Assembly (NCBI GenBank): GCA_019058445.1
Contig: JAHPZA010000003.1
Location: 124,001-188,000, forward strand
DNA: 64,000 nt
From: Promethearchaeota archaeon
GTDB taxonomy: Archaea > Asgardarchaeota > Lokiarchaeia > Sigyniarchaeales > SOKP01
Reading direction: 5' to 3'
In this document: positions 9,666 to 19,460 of the stretch, one piece after another
Layout of the letters: each line of letters begins with the position of its first letter
Numbering within the stretch: the first letter of the stretch is position 1
The notes under the pieces: model-generated
What the model was told of the DNA's origin: nothing
The model's input: only the letters and a program-made list of their open reading frames with translations
Database searches by the model: none
Program-made: the position numbers and the translations under genes

Positions 9666-9833
9666 TTAGGATGAATTAATTAAAAATTCGTCTTTTAAAA
9701 TAGAGATTAATCGATTTTTTTCATTTTCAGATAATTCCCTAACGTCAACTCCGCTAGTATTGTAACTATCGTAAGGGAATTCTATTAAATCCTTTTTTGA
9801 ATTATTGTTATTACTATTAATCGTGACCCACAA
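9666..9833 (-). pseudogene. Short coding-like remnant, 55 codons
   Basis: The minus strand here encodes a polar, protein-like sequence (KKDLIEFPYDSYNTSGVDV, RELSENEKNRLISILKDEF) ending at a TAA at 9666-9668. The only start in frame is a TTG at 9833 without a Shine-Dalgarno, and the frame closes three codons upstream of it. Codon choice resembles the neighbouring genes. It may be the surviving C-terminus of a decayed gene or a very small real one; I do not recognise the family. Confidence 0.35.
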
Positions 9834-9943
9834 CTGAAAAAATTAAAAACTTTGAGTAAAATTAATCTCTAAATGATCATATTTTTTAGTTACTTTTAAG
9901 GATTTGCCTCCTAAGTAATAGAATAAACATGAAAACCATAAAT

Positions 9944-10001
9944 TTGTGTGTAAAAAAATCCTTACGAATATTAAAATGTATAAGGGTTTTATTTCACACA
10001 A
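9944..10001 (-). terminator. Long imperfect hairpin 3' of the PfkB kinase gene
   Basis: Two 21-bp arms (TTGTGTG at 9944 and CACACAA ending at 10001) pair with two mismatches and one G-U, around a 16-nt loop. It begins 36 bases after the kinase stop codon, and a run of T follows on the minus strand within the second arm. It could end or stabilise the kinase transcript. A miniature inverted-repeat element is the alternative. Confidence 0.4.
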
Positions 10002-10037
10002 AATATTATGAAATAATTAAATGATTTCCTCAAAACA

Positions 10038-11039
10038 TCATAAAGTTTCTAATTCTGGGGGAAGATACCCATAATTTTCAAAAAACCGCTTTTTTACGTC
10101 TTTAATTTGATAAATCTGAGTCTGGGGTCCGCTTGTTTCAACAACGAAGGAACCTATCACAGAACCTAGGCGACATGAATCTAGTAAGGTCATATCTAAA
10201 GATAATCCCGTTAAAATTCCTGCTCTATATCCATCACCCGCTCCTGTTGGCTCAACCAACTTTTCTGGTTTACAAATTGGAATATCTATTTGATAAATCT
10301 TTTTTTCATCTTTGTAGATTAGTTGAGAACCTTCTTTACCCTTTGTTACGATAATTGCGTTCACTTGTTTTATAATATCTTCTACAGATGATTCCAATTT
10401 ATTTTCGATTTGCTTAATTTCAAATTCATTTCCGATTAATATAGTTGTCTTTTTAATCACTTCGGTTAATAAATCTTTAGGAAATAGTGGCGTCACTTGA
10501 CCGGGATCAAAAATTATTGGAATGTTTAAATCATATAATTGTTCCTGAAAATTCACCATTGCATCAACGCTCTGAGTGGAGTTAATTGCATAAACATAAT
10601 TCTCAGGATCCTTTATTCTTTCTCTTAAATCAATTTCTTTACATTTATCAAGTGCGCCTCCATGAAAAATGATCATCTGGTTAGCCTTAATATCATTAAC
10701 AATATAACAAGCTGCTGTAAAAAGGTCTTCTTGAATATCAACACCAAGTTCAATGTTATCAAATCGAGTGATATGCTCCTTATAGCCAAGACTCTCAAAA
10801 TCTTTTCCCACTGAACAAAATACATGGGCATTTCCTACATTCATTAAACCTAAGTTGTAACAAATATTTCCTGCTGTGCCACCAAAGTGCTGAATTCTAC
10901 TACTAGTTGTTACGGTGCTTTGATAATCTCCTTTTTCATGATCTATAGAAACAGCATTGACAAAATTCTCATCAAATCCCATAATATAGTCAAATGCAAT
11001 AGATCCAAGAACTATAACTTTCTTTTTTTTAGGATTCAT
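10038..11039 (-). CDS. PfkB-family carbohydrate/nucleoside kinase
   Basis: This is a ribokinase-fold sugar or nucleoside kinase of normal length (333). The N-terminal VIVLGSIAFDYIM, the substrate loop FGGTAGNICYNLGLM and the C-terminal anion-hole/catalytic motif EPTGAGDGYRAG, with its Asp as general base, are all intact. The overall pattern (FCSVGKDF, IIVTKGKEGSQLIY) is closest to archaeal adenosine/nucleoside kinases of this family. It would phosphorylate a nucleoside 5'-OH with ATP in the cytoplasm. It starts 52 bases after the SIR2-TPR gene on the same strand and may be read from the same transcript. Confidence 0.85.
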   Translation of the reverse strand: MNPKKKKVIVLGSIAFDYIMGFDENFVNAVSIDHEKGDYQSTVTTSSRIQHFGGTAGNICYNLGLMNVGNAHVFCSVGKDFESLGYKEHITRFDNIELGVDIQEDLFTAACYIVNDIKANQMIIFHGGALDKCKEIDLRERIKDPENYVYAINSTQSVDAMVNFQEQLYDLNIPIIFDPGQVTPLFPKDLLTEVIKKTTILIGNEFEIKQIENKLESSVEDIIKQVNAIIVTKGKEGSQLIYKDEKKIYQIDIPICKPEKLVEPTGAGDGYRAGILTGLSLDMTLLDSCRLGSVIGSFVVETSGPQTQIYQIKDVKKRFFENYGYLPPELETL

Positions 11040-11091
11040 GCTTTATCATTCTTTTTAATAAAAGTTATGATTTGTTAAATTTATTAAACTT

Positions 11092-14000
11092 TTAAAGCTT
11101 TTTGCGCCATTCCTTTGCTTTTTCGATATTATTAATACTCTCGTATACTTCAACAATTTTCTTATAGCATCCTTTGGCCGCTGTACGATTACCTAACTTT
11201 TCATGCAATTCTCCAGCGCTAGATAGTTGATTTACCTGCGAATCATGGTTTCCCTCATCTGCATAGATTTGAGCTGCGCGTATACGTGTATCAATGGCCA
11301 TCTCGAACATCTCCTGCATTTCCTGAGAGCGTGCCAAGCTTCCAAGAGTCCACGCAACATCCGACATCGCACCACGTGATTCATTGATTTCCATTGATTT
11401 CTCAAACATAATCTTAGCTTCCGAATGGTTTCCCATCTGCCGATAAGCGGTACCAGCATTTTGATAATTGCTTGCAAGTCCCCCAACTTCATCAATCTCC
11501 CGGTTGATGTCCATTGCTGCTTTGTAATAATCAATTGCTTCTTTAAATTCCTGCAACTCATAGAATATACTTGCAATATTATTCATTGTGATCGCGACCT
11601 GTTTCATATTTCCCATCTCCCGAGAAATACCCATTGATTTCTCGAGATAATTCCTTGCTTCTTGGTATTGTTCCATGCTTTCATAAACCTCAGCAATTTT
11701 CCTATAAAGTAAATCCATATCTGCCTTGTTTCCAAGTTGTTCACAAATCGCAAAGTCCTCAAGATACCACTTGATAGCTTCTTTATGCATCCCGTTCTGC
11801 TGATACAATCCTGCAAGATCATACACAACTTTATCCTTCATTTCAATATCCCCGACTTGATCACAAATAGATATGGCTTCCGAGAAACGTGTTACTGCCA
11901 TTTTCAAATTACCTTGATCTGAATAAAACTTTCCGAGAGCGCGTGCAACTGATATTTGATTCGTACTATTACCCAATTCCTTATCAAGTTCAAAAGTCTT
12001 TTCTAAGAAATTAATTGCTTTTTTATTTTCACCTAATGCGTTGTAGCAAAGTGCAATATTCCATTGTTGGTTCCGAATCGAGGGCATATCATTAAGGATC
12101 GAATCTAATTCTATTACTCTCTCGTACCATGGGATTGCTGCTTGGAATTCTTTAGCATTATAATAGAGTTGAGCTATATCATACGCCCTATTTACTTGCA
12201 TCTTGATATCTTCTGTTTTTTCAGCAAATTTTATTGCCTTCTTATAACTCTCAACAGCATCATTTAAATTTCTAGATTTTGTATATAATTTTCCTCGGTT
12301 TAGCCAGGCAAGGGCTGTTTTTTCAAAAATCTCCTCCTTTTCTCCTACCTTAATTGCCTCCTGATTGTATTGTTGTGCTTTTTCAAGATTTCCAAGGTCC
12401 ATGTGAACCACAGTAAGGTCATTAAGGTAGTGTACTATAGATGGCAGATTTTGCTCATCACGGCCACTTTTTAGTGCTAATGAGATAAATTCGTCAGCTT
12501 TTTGCAAATCATTCGTGTTGTAATAAATATATCCTATTTCACTTTGGATATCTGATATAAGTGTAAGCAATCCCGTCTTATTAGCAAAATTCAATGCTAT
12601 TTCAAACTCCTCAATTGCTTTATCAGTGTTTCCCGCAGTTTTGTAAATCATTCCGCAACTCTTCCGAACTCTTGCCATGTTTTCGAAGCTTTTAACTTTC
12701 TCAAAAAGTTCAAAAGCAGTCTCAAAATGATAAATAGCATCATCATTTTTTTCAGCTCCGTTCAATGCTTGGGCATAGCACTTGTGGTATATCCCCAGAG
12801 ATAAATTATTTGAATTATTTTTACCCATCTCAACCGCTTTCTCAAAGAAAGGTAATGAATCCTCATAATCTTTCTTAAGGTAATAAGAATTTCCTATATC
12901 ATTATATAAATCAGCAAAATACTCCTTTATATCAACATTTTCAGCAACTTCAAGAGCTTTTTTATAGAAATCTATTGCTTTCTCATACTCCTTTTTATGA
13001 TGATATGAGATGCCAATGTTTCGATATTGTCTTGAAACAGACTCTAAATCTTCGATTTCTTTAGACAAAGTTAAAGCTTTTTCATAGGCTTCAATTGCAT
13101 CATCATTTTGCTTAAGATCTGTGTATGCTATACCCATGTTCGCATACAACCCGCTTTTTCCCACAATTCTGCCCGTTTCTTCATATAATACAAGAGCTAA
13201 TTTGAATTCTTCAATAGCTTTCTCATTTTTATCTAGATCCATGTAAAGCGATCCAATATTAGTATGTGTCACTGCCATAGCTCCTTTTTTTCCTAGTTTC
13301 TCATCGATTGCTAAGGCTTCCATATAAAGCTTCTCCGCCTCTTCAAGAATACCGAGGTTCTGTAATGCCAATCCTACATTATTCTTTGCAGTGGCGATTC
13401 CTTCAATGTCTCCAATTTCCTCGTTCATTTTTAAAGAGTCCTGGTAATATCTAAGCGCAGTTTTATAATCCTTCATATTTGTGTATACCTGGCCTATATT
13501 ATTGATCAGTGTTCCAATTTCTTTAACAAGATTTATTTCTCTCGCAAGATCAAGTGCTTCGTTGTAATATTGTAATGCTTCTTCGTTTTTATTCGTATTT
13601 CGATAAACAGATGCTACTCTTGATAAAGATATGACAATAGACCCCTTATTGTTCATCTCTCTACTCAAAGTAAGCGCCTTCTCGTATTTTTCCATGGCAT
13701 CATTGAATTTACCTAAAACAACATCATTTCCTCCAAGTGAATGAAGATACATGGGTATTCGGATTTTTTCGTCAATTTTAATGGCTATATTCAGGGCTTC
13801 TGAAAAATATTCCCGAGCCTTGGTATACTCCCCTCTTGATTCATACACATCCCCTATACTCATTAATCGGCCAGCTTTTCCTGATAAATCTTTTAATTCC
13901 TCAGAAATTTCAAGCGCTTCTTTGAAGTAATTCATAGCAAGATCTATTTCCCCAAAATTAAAAAAAAGGATGCCTAAGTTGTGAAGCGATATTCCTAACG

Positions 14001-15900
14001 AGTTTTTCTGATTTAATTCTCGATAAATATTAACTGATAACTGGAATAATTGTTTTGCTTCTTTCATCACGCCCATAGATTTCTTCGCAAGCCCCATATT
14101 ATTGTAAATATTTGCTTTAGAAAGTGGATCGTCTAGCATCTCAGCTATCGTTATAGCCTCTTTATATTTTTCAAGAGCTTTTTCAAAATCACCAGAATGC
14201 CTAAATACCTCCCCAATCGCTGATATTCTTAGTGCTTTCCATTCCATTTTGCCAAGAAGATCATCTATTTTAATGGCTTCTAAATAATACTCCCGTGCTT
14301 TTGAGAATTCCCCTTTATCAATATATACACTCGCAATGTTATTTAAAATACTGGCTTTCATAGGAAGATTACCAACATCTTCGTTCAATTCTAATGCCTC
14401 ATTATACAAGGCGAGCGCACCATCAAAATCACCTTGCAAATCATTAATCAATGCCTTATCTGTAAGCACATTTGCCATAACTGATCCCAATCCTTCTTTT
14501 TCGGCTAAGGTCCAAGCCCTTTCATAAAGTTGTTTAGCTTTTTCTAGTCTCCCAGACATCCTATGCAATCTTGCTGCGTTGAACAGAAAAGCAGGTAATC
14601 CAATAACATCGTTTATTTTTTCTGCAATTTCTGCTGCTTCTTCAAATAAATTAAGTGCTTCTTCTATTCTTCCATGTGAATCATATACTAGAGCCGTTGA
14701 ATTCATGAAATTGGCTAACGACTCTTCATTATTATATTTTTTTGCAAGAGTTATCCCAATCTCACTACACCGAAGAGCATCATCGATTGACGTGAGCGAC
14801 CAATAAATGAACCACGCAAGATGGTATTCTTTGAGATCTGTAACTGTATCAAGGATGGGTTTCATGAACTTATGCAAGTCTACATCGCACTTTTCCTCCT
14901 TTTTGATGGAAGGAGGCTCTGACTTCTTGAACATGATGGGCCACAATACATTTTCCAATAAATATGATGTATGGGTAACAACTTTGTAAAGTTTTGTTTT
15001 AATCTTCATTTTTTTGTACTCATTTGCCAGATCGACCAATATTTTATCCACTTGGGATTCTCCAGAACTGAAATCTCTGTCATCAACAGTATTATCCTCC
15101 ATTGTTAAAACTTCATAGGCATCAGTAATCGCGGGATCACGATCGAAAGCATGGTCAATCCATATGATCTCATCTAGCTCCTGCATTTCTCTTAACGTTG
15201 GACCAATATCGAAATCATCGCTTCCGGAATAACCAATAACCACGAGAGATCGTCTTGAGGTAAGTGCATTCACTACGGGAATTTTGTATGATTCTATCGC
15301 AAAAGTTTCCTCCGCAGCACGATCCTTTCCAAGCGCTGAGATAGTAGTCACCAATGAATCTGTGGTATCTTCATCTGTGACAAAGTTTTTCTTGGAACCG
15401 TGGATCTTACACAGCGGAAACTTTTTCTTTTTTCTTAAGGCTTCTATCGCCTCAAAGTTCTCATAGTCCTTTTTATTTATGATGAGCTTAATGTCATCCT
15501 TAGAATGGAGTTGTTCAGCTAATGCCATTTCAATTAAATAATCAAAATTAGTTGTGATGACATCTTCCCCAATTTGAATAGCCTTTGCTAAGAAATGGTG
15601 AATAATATTTGGCTTATCAAATAAGTCGAAAAAATTCATGAATTGTAGGGAGGGATCAATTATCCGCTGGATGCCTTCGATAATCAGTTCATATCGAAGG
15701 TTATCAAGTTGAAGGATGCGTTCCACTTCATCCTTGGGACAGCTTGATTCCACGATAACGTTTACAATGTGCTTGGCAGAAAGTAGACATGAAGGAGCGT
15801 CTATGGAAATCCCTGCGCCCACTAAAAACGTGAATTCCTTATCTGGGTTGAAGATCTCCTCCATATTTAAGTCTAATTTATTAAAATTTGCATTACTCAT
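11092..15900 (-). CDS. SIR2-like domain with about 30 TPR repeats
   Basis: Residues about 20-260 form a SIR2-like NAD-binding domain: FLVGAGIS (G28-S32), ITTNFDYLIE (N118, D120), KIHGS (H167, the expected catalytic histidine) and VVIGYSGSDDFD. After a linker, residues about 370-1590 are tandem tetratricopeptide repeats with a 40-residue period of the LGN/Rapsyn type (e.g. AREYYLEAIKID, ALRYYQDSLKMNEEIG). SIR2 domains of this kind hydrolyse NAD+ in several bacterial and archaeal anti-phage systems, with helical-repeat parts as sensor. A defence role is inferred; signalling or protein-scaffold roles are possible. The ATG at 15900 is preferred to a TTG at 15909; AAAGGA lies upstream. Confidence 0.85.
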   Translation of the reverse strand: MSNANFNKLDLNMEEIFNPDKEFTFLVGAGISIDAPSCLLSAKHIVNVIVESSCPKDEVERILQLDNLRYELIIEGIQRIIDPSLQFMNFFDLFDKPNIIHHFLAKAIQIGEDVITTNFDYLIEMALAEQLHSKDDIKLIINKKDYENFEAIEALRKKKKFPLCKIHGSKKNFVTDEDTTDSLVTTISALGKDRAAEETFAIESYKIPVVNALTSRRSLVVIGYSGSDDFDIGPTLREMQELDEIIWIDHAFDRDPAITDAYEVLTMEDNTVDDRDFSSGESQVDKILVDLANEYKKMKIKTKLYKVVTHTSYLLENVLWPIMFKKSEPPSIKKEEKCDVDLHKFMKPILDTVTDLKEYHLAWFIYWSLTSIDDALRCSEIGITLAKKYNNEESLANFMNSTALVYDSHGRIEEALNLFEEAAEIAEKINDVIGLPAFLFNAARLHRMSGRLEKAKQLYERAWTLAEKEGLGSVMANVLTDKALINDLQGDFDGALALYNEALELNEDVGNLPMKASILNNIASVYIDKGEFSKAREYYLEAIKIDDLLGKMEWKALRISAIGEVFRHSGDFEKALEKYKEAITIAEMLDDPLSKANIYNNMGLAKKSMGVMKEAKQLFQLSVNIYRELNQKNSLGISLHNLGILFFNFGEIDLAMNYFKEALEISEELKDLSGKAGRLMSIGDVYESRGEYTKAREYFSEALNIAIKIDEKIRIPMYLHSLGGNDVVLGKFNDAMEKYEKALTLSREMNNKGSIVISLSRVASVYRNTNKNEEALQYYNEALDLAREINLVKEIGTLINNIGQVYTNMKDYKTALRYYQDSLKMNEEIGDIEGIATAKNNVGLALQNLGILEEAEKLYMEALAIDEKLGKKGAMAVTHTNIGSLYMDLDKNEKAIEEFKLALVLYEETGRIVGKSGLYANMGIAYTDLKQNDDAIEAYEKALTLSKEIEDLESVSRQYRNIGISYHHKKEYEKAIDFYKKALEVAENVDIKEYFADLYNDIGNSYYLKKDYEDSLPFFEKAVEMGKNNSNNLSLGIYHKCYAQALNGAEKNDDAIYHFETAFELFEKVKSFENMARVRKSCGMIYKTAGNTDKAIEEFEIALNFANKTGLLTLISDIQSEIGYIYYNTNDLQKADEFISLALKSGRDEQNLPSIVHYLNDLTVVHMDLGNLEKAQQYNQEAIKVGEKEEIFEKTALAWLNRGKLYTKSRNLNDAVESYKKAIKFAEKTEDIKMQVNRAYDIAQLYYNAKEFQAAIPWYERVIELDSILNDMPSIRNQQWNIALCYNALGENKKAINFLEKTFELDKELGNSTNQISVARALGKFYSDQGNLKMAVTRFSEAISICDQVGDIEMKDKVVYDLAGLYQQNGMHKEAIKWYLEDFAICEQLGNKADMDLLYRKIAEVYESMEQYQEARNYLEKSMGISREMGNMKQVAITMNNIASIFYELQEFKEAIDYYKAAMDINREIDEVGGLASNYQNAGTAYRQMGNHSEAKIMFEKSMEINESRGAMSDVAWTLGSLARSQEMQEMFEMAIDTRIRAAQIYADEGNHDSQVNQLSSAGELHEKLGNRTAAKGCYKKIVEVYESINNIEKAKEWRKKL

Positions 15901-16077
15901 TATTGACAAATCCTTTTTTTCCCTTAAGAAAGCTTAAAAAATTAGAAAATTAGAAGATTAATAAAATAGAAGACTAATAAAATTTTGCTTTAAAGCTTAA
16001 GTATTTGATCCCATCAATTATTTACTTATCCATAAAAAGAATTTCAGTTTTAAACCTTCATTCATTACTTAGTAAAA

Positions 16078-16704
16078 ATGAAAGAACTAATAGAAACCCT
16101 TGAAAATCTTAAAAATAGCGAAATAAAGAATGTAATTGATACTCGAATTAAAGAATTTGAGGAAATTAAAGGGCAGGCTATTGAAGAAATTTTCAAAGAA
16201 CTATGTTTTTGTATCATGACTGCCAATTGTGGGGCTGAGAAATGTATTGAAATTCATGAGAGCATACATGATGGATTCCTTAATCTTTCAAAAGTAAAAC
16301 TAACTGAAAAATTCAAAGAATTAGGATACAGATTCCCTAATATTCGTTCAGAATATATCATCGAAGCTAGAAAATATAAAAATGATCTAGAAAATGAAAT
16401 TAAATCTAAGGAGGAAGCAAATTCTTTGAGGGATTGGATCGTAAAAACCATAAAAGGTATTGGGTATAAGGAAGCAAGTCATTTTCTCAGAAATATTGGA
16501 TTTAAAAATTATGCAATTATAGATTTTCATATTGTAGATATTCTGGTAAAAAATAAAATAATTGAAAAACCAAAAACCATGACAAAAAAGAAATATTTAG
16601 AAATCGAAGAGATATTAAAAAATGTTGGAGCTAGACTAAACCTCAATATGGCAGAATTAGATTTGTATTTATGGTACTTGGAAACAGGAAAGATCCTAAA
16701 ATAA
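16078..16704 (+). CDS. ogg: 8-oxoguanine DNA glycosylase/lyase, Ogg2 family
   Basis: The protein is 208 residues, the usual size for archaeal Ogg2. The HhH-GPD motif is present (KGIGYKEASHFLRNIGF), with the Schiff-base lysine at K131 and the catalytic aspartate at D149 in YAIIDFHIVDIL; their spacing of 18 matches characterised members such as that of Methanocaldococcus. The enzyme excises 8-oxoguanine from DNA and cleaves the strand by beta-elimination. It is transcribed divergently from the SIR2-TPR gene, with a 177-base AT-rich gap that must hold both promoters. Confidence 0.92.
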   Translation: MKELIETLENLKNSEIKNVIDTRIKEFEEIKGQAIEEIFKELCFCIMTANCGAEKCIEIHESIHDGFLNLSKVKLTEKFKELGYRFPNIRSEYIIEARKYKNDLENEIKSKEEANSLRDWIVKTIKGIGYKEASHFLRNIGFKNYAIIDFHIVDILVKNKIIEKPKTMTKKKYLEIEEILKNVGARLNLNMAELDLYLWYLETGKILK

Positions 16705-16785
16705 TTTAAAATAAGTATATTATAAGATAATCTTGAAAAATAAGAAAATCATAATAAAGATGTATTTTTTAGAAATTCTCTCTCG

Positions 16786-17082
16786 TTAAAAGTCTAACTT
16801 TTTAGTTCCGTTAATCGTGAGATTTCCCATAGGTATATCTGCTTCTAATTCACAGTTTCTGAGTTTTTTCTTAATTTGTTTTGCTCCATATTCATTTAAC
16901 ATCAAATCTAAGAAATTATGATATAGTCCAATAAGATTATCTGAAGCTAACTTAAAATAGATATCATTTTGGGATATATTTATGCTTATAATTTCATAAA
17001 GTCCTTTTAAGGATTCTTTGATATTCTTAAAGTTTTTTATTGCTTGATCCGTTGAGTACATTGTTGTGTTCGGTTTAATCAT
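16786..17082 (-). CDS. Small conserved protein, duplicated copy A
   Basis: This 98-residue soluble protein differs from copy B (17285-17581) at only about seven positions. It is mostly helical (FKNIKESLKGLYEIISINIS, LASDNLIGLYHNFLDLML) with a Lys-rich IKKKLRNCELEAD segment. I do not recognise the family. The preserved frame and conservative substitutions show both copies are under protein-level constraint. Confidence 0.7.
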   Translation of the reverse strand: MIKPNTTMYSTDQAIKNFKNIKESLKGLYEIISINISQNDIYFKLASDNLIGLYHNFLDLMLNEYGAKQIKKKLRNCELEADIPMGNLTINGTKKLDF

Positions 17083-17284
17083 ATACCTTTGACCTCTTTT
17101 TTTTTATTCAACCAATTAAAGACTTTCATTCATGAATAAAAAACGGATGAGATTAAATAAATTATTTTTGGAGACCAATATTTGCAGAAAAAATCCTTAA
17201 ATAATCTCAAACAAATAAAAAATTGAAAATCTTAGAGAATAAGTAATCCTCAAAAAAGATGCTTTTTTTCAGAAATCTCTTTCA

Positions 17285-17581
17285 TTAAAAGTTTAACTTT
17301 TTTGTTCCATTGATCGTGAGATTTCCCATAGGTATATCTGCCTCTAGTTCACAATTTCTGAGTTTTTTCTTAATTTGTTTTGCTCCATTTTCATTAAGCA
17401 TCAAATCTAAGAAATTATGATAAAGTCCAATCAAGTTATCTGAAGCTAACTTAAAATAAATATCATTCTGAGAGATATTTATGCTCATAATTTCATACAA
17501 TCCCTTTAGGGATTCTTTGATATTCTCAAAGTTTTTAACTGCTTGTTCCGTTGAGTCCATAGTTGTATTCGGTTTGATCAT
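17285..17581 (-). CDS. Small conserved protein, duplicated copy B
   Basis: This is the near-identical partner of copy A, 91 of 98 residues the same; the changes include Y9D, K19E and Y64N. Helical pattern and length are the same. The gene order A, B and then a third divergent member on the same strand points to stepwise tandem expansion. Function unknown. Confidence 0.7.
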   Translation of the reverse strand: MIKPNTTMDSTEQAVKNFENIKESLKGLYEIMSINISQNDIYFKLASDNLIGLYHNFLDLMLNENGAKQIKKKLRNCELEADIPMGNLTINGTKKLNF

Positions 17582-17839
17582 ATACCTTTAACCACCTTTT
17601 AATATTCAATTAATGAAAAAAAGTAAAACTTTATAAATTTGGAATAAATTTTGCTATTTTGTGTGGATATAACGTCCAAATTTTTGCGAATAAAAATTTT
17701 TAAATTTAAAAAATTAAACAATTAAACAATAATCAGAAATCCTATTTTAAGTCAACAAGAAATCCTATTAAAATGATATACAATATTAGTATAAGTTTAT
17801 TGACCTAATTCTCTTTAAAATATAAAATAAGTTGTAAAG

Positions 17840-18118
17840 TTAAAACATTACTTTAAATGGAAAGTCTTTTTCGGCTTCTCGCTCATCAAATTCGATTTCC
17901 CTGAGTTTTATCCTTACTTCGCGAGGAGCATTCGTCTGCTTTAAAATATTAACTATATTATTATGCATGGCTTTTAAATTATCCATGCCAATTTGACGAT
18001 AAATATCATTTTCCTGGAAATTTATATTTAAAATTTCACTTAATCCAGAAATACACTCTCTAATATTATTATAACAGCTAAACACATCATCAATATTTTT
18101 TTGTTCTTTTTTCATCAT
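17840..18118 (-). CDS. Divergent third paralog of the small-protein family
   Basis: This 92-residue protein shares the family layout with copies A and B: NNIRECISGLSEILNINFQ aligns with KNIKESLKGLYEIISINIS, NDIYRQIGMDNLKAMHNNIV with NDIYFKLASDNLIGLYHNFL, and VRIKLREIEFD with IKKKLRNCELE. Identity is low, so it is an older duplicate. No known domain is recognised. Confidence 0.65.
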   Translation of the reverse strand: MMKKEQKNIDDVFSCYNNIRECISGLSEILNINFQENDIYRQIGMDNLKAMHNNIVNILKQTNAPREVRIKLREIEFDEREAEKDFPFKVMF

Positions 18119-18713
18119 TTTTACGAAATCCTCAAAAAAATTTCTTTTCTATGACTAAAAAAGTAATCAACATTTATAAATCTGCACTTTTTAAGTTATA
18201 ATTCCGCAATAACACGAACTTTTCATTACTATCAAGTGACAAATTATGATTAAAATTTTGCAAAAAGGAGAAATTTTATCAAATTCAAATGATAGTATGA
18301 TCCTAAATCATTCCCAAATTATGATCAAAAAGCATAATTTATTTCTGTTTTCGTTACTTTACATTAGGATTTAGCTGAAAAACGTAAATTGCTCGTGTTG
18401 AAATAAACATTTTCGATAATTTTTATTAGATTGCTATTTATTGAGGATAGAGGGATTTTTATAGATAGGAAGTATAAATATTCTGGTAATATGAATATTC
18501 TAATTCATATTTTTCAATCCCTTATAATGATTTAAAGCATTTAGCAAAGCGCTTTTTAAACTTTCACTTATCTCTTTTCGAATTGATTCTTCTTTTAAAC
18601 CATTGTAATAATCTTCTTCTAACTATCTATAAAAATAAATTTTTAAATATAGAATAGATATTTAAAGTAGATTTTTGAAAATAATATATTCTATCAAAAA
18701 TGGTTGAATTACA
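18119..18713. other. 595-base intergenic region, mostly non-coding
   Basis: I see no intact gene. Two similar AAATTATGAT stretches occur near 18241 and 18315. A coding-like remnant sits at 18500-18622. The last 100 bases are very AT-rich (e.g. ATATAGAATAGATATTT) and probably hold the promoter of the gelsolin-like gene. Confidence 0.5.
18500..18622 (-). pseudogene. Gene remnant, 40 codons without a start
   Basis: The minus strand reads EEDYYNGLKEESIRKEISES and continues LKSALLNALNHYKGLKN to a TAG at 18500-18502. It is clearly protein-like, but a TAG just upstream (18623-18625) closes the frame and there is no start codon before the final residues. It is probably the tail of a lost gene; the family is not recognised. 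Confidence 0.3.
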
Positions 18714-19460
18714 ATGAAATACGCATTAATGTTTAATGTGTTAAAAGATGGGGAAATAGAGCCAATTAAATGGAACAAAGATGTTTTTATTCCCGATCGA
18801 TCGATAATTATGTTAGAAGAATTAACACCTGCTGTATGGTTATGGCATGGTGTGAAACGTAGTTTGGTGGATCGAAGAATTGCAAGCAGGCAAGCGGAAA
18901 GTCTTAAAGGATATGGTTATAAAGCAAGAGATACCATTATAGGAAGTAGGACAAGAATTATAAAAGAAATAGACCAGAGAAAAGTTGGAAAAGACACTGA
19001 AACAGATCAATTTAATCAAGAATTTCAGGAAATTCTAAACAATGAGTTCACTCCTATTGATGAGATTATCGTTGATCTTCAAATGGATGATAATGAAGTT
19101 GCTAAATTGAAATTAACGCCCACAGCTGTTCCTGAGACCATAGCAGAGCAAGCATCTAAACTTATTACAGATCCTAAAACCGAAATAAAACCAAAAAAAT
19201 CACAGGAACATATAGTTGAAGCTACTACTCCCGAAACAAAGCCAAAACCAGAAATCAAACCTTCCAAAACAACGCGAATTTCAATGCCCACTAAACCGAT
19301 CAAAAAACCAGAATTCAGATTTGAAGAACAAGTGAAAGAAATTGGATCAAATACCAATGAAATAATTAAAAATGTTTTGGAACGAATTGAAATAATGGAA
19401 GCTAAATTAGATACACTTTTACAAGAATTTAAAGAATTCAAAGCGTCATTACAAAAATAA
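18714..19460 (+). CDS. Probable gelsolin-like domain protein with C-terminal coiled coil
   Basis: Residues about 20-90 carry a pattern like the core of a gelsolin/villin domain: a beta strand ending in an acidic/hydrophobic SIIMLEEL, then AVWLWHGVKRSLVDRR (compare the family's vfvWvGk..s..e+..A) and a long helix ASRQAESLKGYGY. A Pro/Lys/Thr-rich linker (about 135-195) follows, and a C-terminal helix with heptads (ILERIEIMEAKLDTLLQEF-like). Asgard archaea encode gelsolin-like regulators of their actin homologs, which makes the call plausible. A single domain with this tail is unusual. The remote similarity is judged by eye. Confidence 0.5.
   Translation: MKYALMFNVLKDGEIEPIKWNKDVFIPDRSIIMLEELTPAVWLWHGVKRSLVDRRIASRQAESLKGYGYKARDTIIGSRTRIIKEIDQRKVGKDTETDQFNQEFQEILNNEFTPIDEIIVDLQMDDNEVAKLKLTPTAVPETIAEQASKLITDPKTEIKPKKSQEHIVEATTPETKPKPEIKPSKTTRISMPTKPIKKPEFRFEEQVKEIGSNTNEIIKNVLERIEIMEAKLDTLLQEFKEFKASLQK

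Larger units (their letters stand above)
16757..17615. repeat. Tandem duplication of about 350 bp
   Basis: Bases about 16757-17120 recur at about 17257-17615, including the whole 98-codon gene and roughly 25 bases on each side (the sequence after the start codons, GATTAAACCG-type, is shared). Many differences are silent, so the copy is recent but not new. The outer limits are approximate. Confidence 0.8.

Noticed and set aside
16757..17615. Insertion sequence as the cause of the small-protein duplication
   Set aside because: No transposase, terminal inverted repeats or target-site duplications are visible; it is a simple tandem copy.
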